Positions 1-9,499 of a DNA stretch of 64,000 bases are shown piece by piece. This stretch comes from Ascaris suum. Taxonomy: Eukaryota > Nematoda > Chromadorea > Rhabditida > Ascarididae. Where the stretch lies: contig CM024169.1 in assembly GCA_013433145.1 (NCBI GenBank), positions 3,472,001 through 3,536,000 on the forward strand. Direction: 5' to 3'. Below the pieces are notes generated by a model. That model saw only the letters and a program-made list of their open reading frames with translations, made no database searches and was not told where the DNA came from. The position numbers were made by a program, and so were the translations under genes. The number at the start of each line of letters is the position of its first letter. Within the stretch, counting starts at the first letter, position 1.

Positions 1-81
1 ACAAGCAAAAAAGACGCCGATGTGATACTCCATCACTCAAAAATATAGGAAAGAAGGATGTGAGGCAAAGAAAAAGCAAAC

Positions 82-350
82 TTAAACGAATGCAATGCCC
101 TCGTATTTATACTTCCCTTGCAGAGGTTGTTCGTCGAGAAGAACATGTCCTGACTGGAAATCAAATATCGTTATGTAAGTCGCCACTGGTAAGCCATCTT
201 TTTCTTCGGATTTCAAAGCCACAATGATCCGATCTCCGGTTTCTGGCACGAACTGGAATGCCGAGAATCCGCGAGGTCCATTCTGTTTGCCCACCTGACG
301 AGCGTCAACATGCGAAAAGTCTTCCGATGCAATCAGTAAATAATTCGTTC
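82..350 (-). CDS. apy-1: Apyrase exon 6 (terminal)
   Basis: Two bases plus 88 codons and TAA. It holds [39 protein letters not shown] and the terminal [10 protein letters not shown], which closes the five-bladed propeller in this family. The acceptor is ATTGTAG/GA and the phase matches exon 5. No AATAAA is visible in the 81 bases between the stop and the window edge. Confidence 0.95.
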
Positions 351-3300
351 CTACAATTGAGACAGTGCTCGCAAATTTTCTTAACAATTAGCCAAAAAAT
401 AAAGAAATTCTCTCCTCATCATACATGAATAATAACAGTAACAGCATTACATATTAACTTCAGAGTTCCAAAATTTTTTCAATGTCATTACATTACTTCA
501 ATATCAAGTACAAGGGAAATTTCAAATCGAATCGATAACACCACCGACGATATTACAAAACTGAATTTCCCCAGGCTATTTAAAGTCACTCAATTATTCC
601 AATCTTCCTTTAAATCAACAGAAAGAACCTCATCCACAATCTTCGCACTAAAAAATCAACATGCGCACCTGGAGACCTCCGAAATACAAACATAACCTGG
701 TGTCACTAAAGCGCCACCCAGGGGAACTCATTAAAGCAAAAGGCGAAGAAAATTAGCTAACCTCGGCTCTCATCTTCGGCTTCAGTGTACATCAGCTTAC
801 TAGCCCTTCTCGGCATAAAGAACCACTTCCGATGAAAAGTCGACCACTGTGCTGACTCGTGGATCATATAGCCAGGATAATGAATGCCAACCGCCTCACG
901 AAGTCGTTTATAAGGTTGTTCCCAGTTTACGTGTCGAACACAACCATCGTTTGTTATACGCTTCAACAAACAATGATATGAAACAATGTTCCTAAACATC
1001 CACAACAAATCTAAATGGAGCAATGCTTTAATACTGCATAGACCTTTCATGGCCTTAGCTAATTAGTGGGTCATTTGTGTCACATCCCCAACAGACTTCG
1101 AGAAGCACATTTAGTGGAGTCGTGTATGGAGTCAAAACTCCAAGTTTTAGAAAAAATCCGCACCGCCTTTGGCAGAAACCTGTATTACTCTAACTTTTGT
1201 TAAAGTTTGCGAAGAATTTTTTAAAACACGAATTGCAGGAGGGGGATTTGAAAACGAAAACCACGAGCTGCCAAAATTCACACTTCTAGTCATAAACTGA
1301 AACTTTGATGTTAATAGTGCTATAACTGTCTTCGACGAATTTACTTTCTGCGTTGTTAGTAGGTTACATGTTGTCCAATACGTTTCAAAGATAAAAGTGC
1401 ATCAACAGATTCTAAGAGAAAAAGAGTCTTTGACACACCGGATTCAGATGGCCCGATGGTGCCTTTAGCAAAACAGCAAATATTTACTTCAGTCTGCCCT
1501 TAAAGTGACCATTAAATACTTTTATATCCGGAGTATGTGCTGTGTTTTCCGAGTGGATCAAGGAAGCTGGCATTTCTTGCTCACTGAGCAGCAAAGTCAG
1601 CTTGCTTGACAATTCTTGCCCTATGAATATGCCGCTTAATTAAATGCAAATTTAGTCCCACATTTATAATACAACAAACTGTTAAAAGAACGTCATATAC
1701 TTATGTCTGCTGAAGATGAAGTCTCCGAAAGAATAACACAGCAAGAATTAATTCTGCGCCTTCCATATCTCTGACAAACAATCAGTGCTAGAGTGCTGTC
1801 AATCTGACTCAAAATGCTGCTAAAGTCGACGTGAACTTTTTTTGAATCTTTGAATGATTTTTGCTCAAAAGTTTTAATGGGCTGCTGGAATTCTTCTCTA
1901 TGCTTATTTCCCACATGATTGCATGTCATTTCAAAAAACCCAAGGGTTGAGGCTGTCATTTCTAGATGGAGAAGTAGAAGGATGAGCCATGATCGAGGAA
2001 AAAAAAACATGATCGAGAAAAAGTCAATATCAAACGTGTTCTATGACTGCATTTATATTTCTTCAGTCGGTGCGAATAACAGCTGCCTCCCACTCAAAAA
2101 CTTACACAATCACGGCTATCCTCTGGTGACATCACTGCTCACAGCAAGTTAAATGCAGCACAATATCTCAACATTGTGCATTACAATCTCGCATAACAAC
2201 ATGGGAGCCCTATTCCCGAAAGCTTCGCGGTATTTCCAGTGCCGTTTCAGCAAAATGTTTTCTTCAAGCTTATTCACCTGCCTGTTGTTTTGATTTAACA
2301 GCGGCTAGATTAAACCAAGAGAGGCTGAATTAAATCGAAGGTTTTTTGAGACACTGTCAATGCATCTTCAAAATCTTCGCTCATGAATTTTAGAAGCTGA
2401 TCCGTAAGAAATGCACAACTGACCAACTGAAAATTTCATCACAGCCTTGTGCGTGATCAATCTTCTCAAAACCCTAAAATCCCCAATAGGTTTTGCAGCA
2501 ATCGGTGTCACCGACTGAAGTTTACTACCTGTGTTCTGGCGATTAAAGCCTATTGTAAGCAGCCGCTTCTGGTAAATAGGATACCACGGGAAAAATTCCT
2601 GAAAAGCTGTGTGGGATGAGGAAGAAAGTAAAACAAATTTTCTTGAAGTTTCGTAATAGCCCTGAGTATCCAAAATTTCCCTTCTTTTCGAGAGCGGTTG
2701 CCGATATCAACTGGAAATTGACTATGCATAGCTTCGCTTAACTAGGGAGGAGTAGGACAGCGGAGGGAAGGGTGCTCAGATTGGGGTCATCCATATGGTG
2801 TGCTACAGACAGCGGAAATGCCAAACTATGATTGGAACAGCTGATGGTTGCATATCGAAGGTAATTACGAGTCAGTGAGCGCGCAAAAAGGAAAAAAGAG
2901 TCAAAATTCGTTAAGTTCATAAGACAAAAGTGCGTTCAAGTCTGCCAAATATCACGGCAAATTGATAAGATAACACCCCATCATCATCGAAAAACAATGT
3001 ATGATCTTTCATATATTAGTAACATAAAAAAGCCAACGAATGACATCGTCAATTAATTTACTCCCCATTAGATTAAATAAACGATTAGCCTAGACTCTAA
3101 CCTTTACCCACATTGGATTTCGATTGACGAAAACGCCCTCAGTAGTTGTCCACTCTTTACCTAAGCCACCTGCCCATAACTCGCCATCCTTCACAGTTAG
3201 CCATTCGCCCTTAAATCCTTTTGTTTCGTTTCCTGCACCATCCACCAGCAATACCTAAATAACAACGAACAAGTCAAAACTTTATTAGCATCAATATTTA

Positions 3301-6300
3301 AAGACGATGTTCATGAATAGTTCAGAACCATCGACGACCAGATGGATGGAAATACAATCTGGAGAAGCAATCATGACAGCAACTTTTACAATACCACCCA
3401 AGGGACCAATTAACGCCATAAACCCTCAACAAGTAATTTTCAACTGAATCGATTGTCTCTACAAATATACCAGAAAATATTTGCTTTCTGAGTCGATCAG
3501 GTGCGAAGTGGTTGCAAAATGCACGAGAATTTTTTGTCATGTCGAAATGCTCATAATTACTTCTCAAGGTAAGGCGCCAACTTCAAAGCTGATAGAGGAA
3601 ATCATCAACGACCTATGTTATATCCTTCAATTTTATAGTCTTAACTTTAGTACTTCCTATTGTGATACGATCGCATATGCGAAAGAAATCTGCGTATATG
3701 TTAGCTGTGCAAGATATAACATCACGAGACGTTTTTTCGCTTATTGAAGCATGTTATGGATCTATACCGGGCAAATCACTTTGATGACAATAGGAAAGCT
3801 TTTATTCAGTGAGCAATAAATGTAGGTGGTGACAGCTCAAACTCTGAAAATCCCTATGCCATCAGATACGACAACAAATCCCCCTTGCTTTCAAAGTGTT
3901 GCTGGGAATGTACAAACAAAGGAGCAGGAAAAGAAATTAAAATAAACGTTCGATGGTATCCGACGGAAATTCGTATTCCGTTCGTCATCAAATCTTTTAC
4001 GTTTAACTTCTCGGCAACGCGAAAATCACTTCTTTAAAGCGGAAATTTCAGAACTAGGCCCCATATCAGTCTTCCAGTATTCTGCGAGGGTTTTCTTAAG
4101 CTGTGAACTGGTCCACATGAAATGCTTTGCTCAAGAAGGGATAATTATAAACGACGAATTTAGATTATCCAAAAATTAAAACAACAAACCCAAGGCATGG
4201 CCTTATCACCAACGATCTTGTACACGATACCGGTCCTGTCGTCGATCGATAGCAAATTACCATCAAAGATAGCTAGATCCGAAAGTTCCATTGACCTTCC
4301 TCCTGCTGCTAGCGAGGAACGCAAAGTGGTCTTCAAAGAACCTGTTTGATTATGACATCGCATTAACCGTCAAATGTCCTCTTGAATGCACCCAGTTCTG
4401 AATATTCCCAAAACACAACACAAAAAAGACGAAATCTGAACCGGATTTTCAAATACCTTGTGGGACCGAATACGTTCAAGGTAGCAGCAATACGGAGGGG
4501 AAGGGCAAAAGCAGTGAACGGTACGTTCTCTATTTTCGCAGGCGAAAATGTCTTTATACCTACTAGGAAATCCAATGCTTTAAGCACTAACTGGCTTACA
4601 CTGCCGCCCCTCAAAAACTCTGGCCTGTTTAGTCTTAAGTTAAAAAATGCTCCGGCTCACCTCTTCTCCTCAGCTCATACCGGTAAAAAATTAGTGCATA
4701 AAATCAGGACACAACCTCTACCCTCAACAAATCAAAACACCGTTCTATATCTACTTCCTGAAAACTGACAATTTGTTAGCATCCCCGTCGAAAAAACCGT
4801 TTGCAATAACGACTCGCCTTAATAACCTCTCGGATGATAAAAATCCTCCTTCGAAAAATGCAACTGTTTTTGATTGTTCGTTAAACGCGCACTGAGGGAT
4901 GAAAAGAAAGAGGTAACTGAATGGATGAAAAAAAGGAACGCGACCGGAATGTCAATAAGATACTGCACAGTGCATTCACAAAGGCTTATTCAATTCTTCA
5001 CATACTCAAAAATGCCCTTAACTTTAAGGTGCGACTCATCGATCGAACGATGTGGTCTTTTGAAATTCCGCCCAGATTTCCTCTTCCTCCCACCCTCTCT
5101 CTCCTTTTAGACATAAACCCTCCGTACAAATTCACAACACGTTGGAAAAAGAAATCCAACAAAGTAGACAAGAAAAACGAAGTTGAGAGCCGATTACCTC
5201 TTTTCCATCCTGCCACACAACCGACGCCTTAGTGAGTTCTTTGTTGATTGTTATAACACCACGTTTTACGTAACTGTACCAATTATTCCCCGTTGCATCT
5301 TTACTGTCATGATCAAGATCTGTTACCACAACTACTTCGTATACACGTGAACCATCGTCAAGTTTGATCACCTTCCCTTCAATCAAAATAATATTTTTCA
5401 ATTATCAATAATAAAATCGATTTGTATAAATGCATAAAAACCTAAATGAAGCATTCTTCTAACTTGATCGGAGGAATAAAAATAAAACAGTGCAAATTTC
5501 CATAATTATTGCAGTTGCATTATTGTCGCATACCTTTCCTACAGCTCTTAATCGCAGTAAAAACGTCCCCTTATGTCTCTTACCACACATCGTTTTACAT
5601 TGGCAAATGAAGACTGATTTCCTATACGGCATAACACTTCCAGCTGCATACAAAATTTCAAATTATCTTCTCACTAACTCTCTGGTTTCAATAGTTCTAT
5701 TCGCATATCAGCTAACGACTACTCCAGAAGCCTTTAGAAAGCAATACATGCAACCGGAATGGATTCTGAAGGCTGGGAAAAGAAGGAGAAGCGAACGGGA
5801 ACCCTACAGCGATCTCTATGAGGATCACATCGACACATAAGTCTCATTAACATCAAGACTATAGAAAAAAATGCATATCGAATGGGAACTTATTAGCTGG
5901 CCAGCGCATTCACTGGACTATTAACATCACTTTAGAGTGCAATATTCGAAGAATACCTTCCCGAGGATGCCAAAGTTTCAAAACAGTTTGATGACTCCTC
6001 TCAACAAAAAAAAAGATTCGTAATCAACGACAGAAAACAGTGTGAGGTTTTCCCTTGTAGAAAAATAGAAATTTATAGGATGAATTCAGGGAATTTAACT
6101 ATAGGCCAAACGAAATGGAAGATGATTCCTTTCAAGCAGCTCTCTTTTTTCAGTTAAATCTCTTCACCTAGATTCAGTCCATAAAACTGCATAATCACCT
6201 AAGCAGAAAAGAGGAGAAGAGGGCAAAAGTATTACCGAGTTGTGAAGAATTATATGGAGAACGATCACATCCAGGTTGCTGCATTTTTAGGGTAAGTGCA

Positions 6301-6440
6301 ACGAAGGAGGCGACCAGCATAGTGGTGAGAGCAGTTACAGCGATCAGGGAAGTTGTTGACCAGCGACCGCCATCAGAGGCACTTAGACGATGCGGTGTGG
6401 ACGACCGTGAGCCCGGTGCATTCGAGTTACCTTTCGGCAT
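82..6440 (-). CDS. apy-1: Calcium-activated nucleotidase (apyrase), six exons, complete
   Basis: Hydrolyses nucleoside di- and triphosphates in a Ca2+-dependent way. Family members act in the ER/Golgi, where UDP hydrolysis supports protein glycosylation, or are secreted. Exons (descending): 6440-6236, 5376-5198, 4330-4190, 3254-3102, 960-762 and 350-82; joined they give 381 codons plus TAA, close to the usual 350-400. Family blocks appear in order: DLD after a hydrophobic strand, [68 protein letters not shown] and YEGIAF at the C terminus. Residues about 33-52 form one hydrophobic signal-anchor helix after a Ser/Pro/Arg-rich stretch. Start: the ATG at 6440 lies 9 bases after a TTTCAG site; an in-frame GTG further upstream is not a plausible eukaryotic start. 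All exon phases agree. The protein family is certain; the symbol is by orthology with the Caenorhabditis gene. The exact ends of exons 2 and 3 are the least certain. Confidence 0.95.
762..960 (-). CDS. apy-1: Apyrase exon 5
   Basis: 66 codons plus one base. It carries [17 protein letters not shown] and [19 protein letters not shown], the conserved His-Glu-Ser-Ala and Pro-Arg-Arg-Ala-Ser elements. The acceptor is GTTGAAG/CGT: the residue count from the last Trp of exon 4 to the conserved Asn-Trp matches the family exactly only with this boundary. The donor is CGAG/GTTAGC. Confidence 0.93.
3102..3254 (-). CDS. apy-1: Apyrase exon 4
   Basis: 51 codons, phase 0 at both ends, and too short to stand out as an open frame. 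It translates to [19 protein letters not shown], then [12 protein letters not shown] and NPMWVK, all matching family blocks. The acceptor is TATTTAG/GTATTG and the donor AAG/GTTAGA. An earlier GT after the last TGG would lose two residues relative to the family, so the later donor is preferred. Confidence 0.92.
4190..4330 (-). CDS. apy-1: Apyrase exon 3
   Basis: 47 codons, phase 0 at both ends. It contains [15 protein letters not shown] and [12 protein letters not shown], the most conserved part of the family, ending in AMPW. The acceptor is read as TTTGAAG/ACC because it keeps phase and the expected spacing before the MELSDL motif. An ACAG acceptor 11 bases earlier is out of phase with exon 2. 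The donor is TGG/GTTTGT. Confidence 0.85.
5198..5376 (-). CDS. apy-1: Apyrase exon 2
   Basis: Two bases plus 59 codons. It encodes the first propeller strand ([15 protein letters not shown]) with the DLD acidic element, then WYSYVKRG and VVWQDGKE. The donor is GAG/GTAATC. The acceptor is TTGAAG/GG, weak for a nematode but the only AG nearby in the phase set by exon 1. Confidence 0.87.
5515..5556 (+). CDS. Possible signal-peptide exon of the nested peptide gene
   Basis: ATTATTGCAG/TTGC opens a frame encoding [13 protein letters not shown], ending at a good donor (GCA/GTAAAA, 5557). The 138-base intron to 5694 leaves one base that completes a codon with the two at 5695, so the phases agree. 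If the exon began further upstream (the frame is open back to 5463), it would add ISIIIAV, a signal-peptide-like core. No in-frame ATG is present, so a start exon elsewhere is needed. Confidence 0.25.
5695..5840 (+). CDS. Candidate peptide-precursor terminal exon, nested in apyrase intron 1
   Basis: I do not recognise the gene. A clean acceptor (GGTTTCAATAG) at 5694 opens a frame of two bases plus 47 codons to TAA. Codon use is richer in G and C than the surrounding intron. The frame contains [16 protein letters not shown], then ILKAGKRRR, then an acidic tail, [10 protein letters not shown]. Arg-Lys before Gln and Gly-Lys-Arg after Ala would release an 11-residue peptide with a pyroglutamate-capable N terminus and an amidated C terminus, the usual layout of a neuropeptide precursor. 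It is antisense to the apyrase. Function is inferred from processing sites only; a chance open frame is possible. Confidence 0.45.
6236..6440 (-). CDS. apy-1: Apyrase exon 1 (signal anchor)
   Basis: 68 codons plus one base, starting [11 protein letters not shown] Ser/Thr/Arg-rich cytosolic-type head is followed by about 20 hydrophobic residues ([20 protein letters not shown]), fitting a signal anchor or uncleaved signal. The exon ends in YNSSQL, which lines up with the Tyr-Asn-x-Thr element before the catalytic domain of other family members. The donor is CTCG/GTAATA at 6235-6234. Confidence 0.88.
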
Positions 6441-6460
6441 CGCAGACACCTGAAACAGAA
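6441..6460 (-). promoter_or_regulatory. Probable trans-splice acceptor for apyrase
   Basis: Reading the minus strand, TTCTGTTTCAG ends at 6450 and is followed by nine bases and then the apyrase ATG. No donor or upstream coding exon is visible, so addition of a spliced leader is the simplest reading. A leader sequence itself is not encoded here. Confidence 0.55.
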
Positions 6461-6967
6461 ACAGATATCAGTACATGCAGCACGGAGACGAAAGAAAACA
6501 TAAGCATTACACGATATGAACACATAAAATGAAACAGTCGCTTAGCAGTGAGGCAAGTCAGGTAACCGTAGCATGAAGCCAGAAATATTTCATATCTGCA
6601 CTAGAAAACAAGCGGAAAACATGCCAGGAGAGCTGGCACAACTTACATTCAACAATTTCATTCACTCAAATAATCTCTATCCTGCAACATTGGCAAAAAA
6701 TAAAGTGTGAGCAGTAATAAACTCATATCTTAGCTGGTGAAACTGTCAAAAAACCTGCTAGGAAAGATTCCTTGCAGTACAATCCGAATCTTTGTGCAGT
6801 GTAAGTTTCATAGGTTGCAAAACGCATCCAAATCTTTTAGGACATTAAAATGACTTCTTTACTTTAACGTCCCAAAGACAGAAAATAAAAGGCAGAAATA
6901 TGTGAAAAGGAAAATAAGAATAAAAAAGAAGCGATACGTCCAAAGAGCCCAAATTTTTTGATTTAAT

Positions 6968-6973
6968 TTTATT
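6968..6973 (-). terminator. Poly(A) signal of the upstream unknown gene
   Basis: AATAAA on the minus strand, 50 bases past the TAG at 7023, and about 530 bases before the apyrase start. Confidence 0.5.
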
Positions 6974-7022
6974 CATGATTGGTGAATCGTAAAATTGTGG
7001 CATAGGGTGATTCGTTGCAACA

Positions 7023-7133
7023 CTAGAGCGCAACTCCTGCCTTAGGATTCTCCCCTTCTTGTGGCGAAAAAGCCATCGACCTCCCGTTCTCGTAACCGGA
7101 ACAGGGATTCACTTGACGAAGCAGTTTGAGGAA
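7023..7133 (-). CDS. Unknown gene, terminal exon
   Basis: Canonical acceptor TATTCTCAG, then 36 codons and TAG: FLKLLRQVNPCSGYENG, then RSMAFSPQEGENPKAGVAL. G/C-ending codons predominate, unlike the flanks. AATAAA follows 50 bases later. The phase-0 junction to exon B gives ALEFLKLLRQVNP, one continuous amphipathic helix. Confidence 0.6.
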   Translation of the reverse strand, partial: FLKLLRQVNPCSGYENGRSMAFSPQEGENPKAGVAL

Positions 7134-9380
7134 CTGAGAATAGATACAAAAATATCTTATATTTTATGCAAACCAACCGCTAGCATAAATGCTCTGTAAA
7201 AGATTCGTTTTTCTTTAATCAAAAAGTACCATCTTCATACATCTAAATTTTTTTTTTCGAAGTCGATCGATTGATTTCAAATATGCCAAAAAAGGTTGTG
7301 CTATAATTTGCGTTAAACTCATCAATTTTGGGTAACCTCTAGCTTCAATGATTCTCGAATTGGTAGTACCATGGTATAAATTTGAAAGAGCGCCGAAAAA
7401 AAAAACAAAAAAGTGCGAAAAAGCATCAACCAACTAATACAAACACTACGTCTGCATAGTAAATGAGCGAATAAAAGGAAGATGGAAAAGAGGGAAGAGA
7501 AGATATTTCTTTATGATGGCATTTAAATGCACCGTAAAATTGACTGTTATAGTGCAACTCAGAACATCAATGCTAAGAAAACTTAGAAATTAGCAAATAT
7601 GCAAATTTAATGAGTGCGACATTTCAATCAAGAAACTGTAAATCTAAAAGGACCAATTTATTGATACGTTGTGATTTATTAAAAGCAAATCAAAGCGCGA
7701 TCTCTCTTTATGAGATGGTATAGTATGCGGTAAAAACACAGGTAACAGAAGCCCTTTAAACCAATATTTTTTAGGTGAAGTGACAGTTGCGCCTCTTAGA
7801 ATATCAACACAAATATTGTAACGACAGAAAAGAAGTACTGCAACATTAACTAACATTTAAACGTACAGATGTACCCTAATGAGCACCCTTAACACGGATC
7901 GAAATTACACAACAAATTAGCGTTGACTGCAAGGTCGGCACATTTTGCCACATGCGCACGCGTTGAAAGTAAACGCGGAGGGTGCGCACACACGTTATTT
8001 ACAGCCGACACAGCATTACTCGTTGAGTAATTAAAGAGTTTAAATTGTTAATAGTAATAGGTCGAGTTGAAAATCGGAGATAAGCATATTTTGAAGAGCG
8101 TCGAAAGCTCTATCAGAATCAGTCATAGACTCGAGGTTGCTTTTATGCGGTTTTTTTTTAAATCCCAAGAGCGCATTGCAACGCCTCATTTTTTCGTAAT
8201 AATCAATTATATCTTGGGACGACTATACGCTATTGATGGATGAAACCCGACTTGCATTTATTAAGGCTTTTTTAAATGTTACTTCTATTTAGCACCAAAC
8301 ATACAAGGAATGGTTGTTGTATGGCTTGAATATTTTGATACAATGACTAATGGACTTATAATGCTGTGAAAATTGTTTTTCTTCCGCCGATTTTTTAATG
8401 AATTGGAGAAATCTTCAACCTCATTGAATTAGCTAAATAAACTTGACTAACGACGACCTTAAAATAAGAGGAAGTGAAGATATGCGTCGATAGTGCATTG
8501 AAGAATATAGAAGAACAATCCTGTCGAAAGTGTATAGCTAGATGGTATCTCATTTCTATTCGGGGATAGGGTGGAAATATTTCAGAAATGAAAAAAAACA
8601 CAGGAAGTAAATGGACTACGACCCCTCTCCCCTCCCCCTATCCCCCACCTTGAAACCGTATTCGAAGAATTTGTTTCAGATACAAACCGAGAGCGCCAAG
8701 TGCGTTGATTAGTGTCAAAGTAAAACCCGCTTCTAGAAAAAGTCAAAATGTGGACGCTCTCTCTCTCTCCCTCTCTCTCTCCCTCCCTCCTCTCTCTCTC
8801 CCCCCCTCTCTTGCTCTCTCTCCCTCTCCCTTCCTCTCTCTCCTCCTCTCTCCCCCTCTCTCTCTCTCTGACCCAAGGACGATGTAAAAATGAAAAAAAA
8901 AGTTGATTACTGTTTTCGAGCATAGAGCAGCCAGAATGACAGATTGAGTTCGCTAGAGTGACGTCACGATGAAAGGCTAAGGGTTTATTGCATTTCTAAG
9001 CCCAGCTTCCACTCATTTGAATTATTAAAATGCATTATAGCAGCAATGTGGCCTATGCATGTATCTGTCTGTCAGATAGTGTCACCTCGAGAGCCACCAA
9101 GGCTAGGTCAGGAAACTTCTTGGATTTAATGCGCTTTTCAGGATGAATTCGTAAAAATTCTTGGCCAAAGAAGTATGGACATTCACTTAAAAATGCGAAG
9201 AAATCGCGTGAATTTTCCACCGGTTGCATTTTTATTTGAACTGGTGTGGTCATAGAAAAAATAGAACGTTTGCACGAGTCCTGCGTAAGCAATCAGATCG
9301 GTTGAAACGTGGAGATTTATTCGGAAAACCTGTGAAGGTAATCGGCAAGATAAGTGGAATGTAAAATCGTAAATCTTGCC
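7023..9380 (-). CDS. Unrecognised gene upstream of apyrase, 3' part or whole (three exons)
   Basis: Exons descend from about 9443 to 9380, then 9240-9086, then 7133-7023, and end in TAG. They join in phase and use coding-like codons. From the ATG at about 9443 the product would be 113 residues; upstream exons may exist. It begins MIKHTDDKYLIASMRKKQAE, has the helical block FFAFLSECPYFFGQEFLRIH, then FPDLALVALE running into FLKLLRQVNP, and ends in a polar tail. The Leu-rich helical pattern resembles the end of an armadillo/HEAT-like protein, but I cannot assign a family. Intron 9241-9379 would be GC-AG; intron 7134-9085 has GTGACA and a good TTCTCAG acceptor and contains the CT tract. It lies about 580 bases upstream of the apyrase start on the same strand, so an operon is possible. 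Confidence 0.55.
8754..8872. repeat. CT-rich imperfect microsatellite
   Basis: About 120 bases of CT repeats with short C runs, pyrimidine on the plus strand. It lies in the intron between exon B and the terminal exon of the unknown gene. The long open frames across it on both strands are products of the repeat. Confidence 0.95.
9086..9240 (-). CDS. Unknown gene, exon B
   Basis: Acceptor ACACCAG/TT, two bases plus 51 codons, donor GAG/GTGACA. The sequence reads QIKMQPVENSRDFFAFLSEC, PYFFGQEFLRIHPEKR, then KFPDLALVALE. The phase fits exon A and the terminal exon at both ends. Confidence 0.55.
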
Positions 9381-9443
9381 AGCTCTTCTGGCTGTTTCTG
9401 CTTGTTTTTTTCTCATGGAGGCGATGAGGTATTTGTCGTCGGT
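9380..9443 (-). CDS. Unknown gene, exon A
   Basis: Encodes MIKHTDDKYLIASMRKKQ and AETARRA plus one base. The frame is also open for six codons before the ATG, so 9443 is a minimal start. It ends at CTG/GCAAGA, a GC-type donor that matches the usual GCAAG form, and no GT is available in the needed place. The upstream border is unclear; a GGAG acceptor near 9459 is possible. Confidence 0.45.
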
Positions 9444-9499
9444 ATGTTTAATCATAGACAACCAAGATCTCCATCACTTTGGTTAAAAAAAAAAACAAC

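Noticed and set aside
4382..4768. 128-codon plus-strand ORF in apyrase intron 2 and exon 3 antisense
   Set aside because: AT-rich, overlaps the well-supported exon 3 border region, no domain or splice support.
6438..6449. GTG at 6449 as the apyrase start
   Set aside because: Eukaryotic context; the ATG at 6440 is three codons later and lies just after a trans-splice acceptor.
8582..8923. Arg/Glu-rich and Leu/Ser-rich open frames
   Set aside because: Produced by the CT tract; no coding signal outside it.
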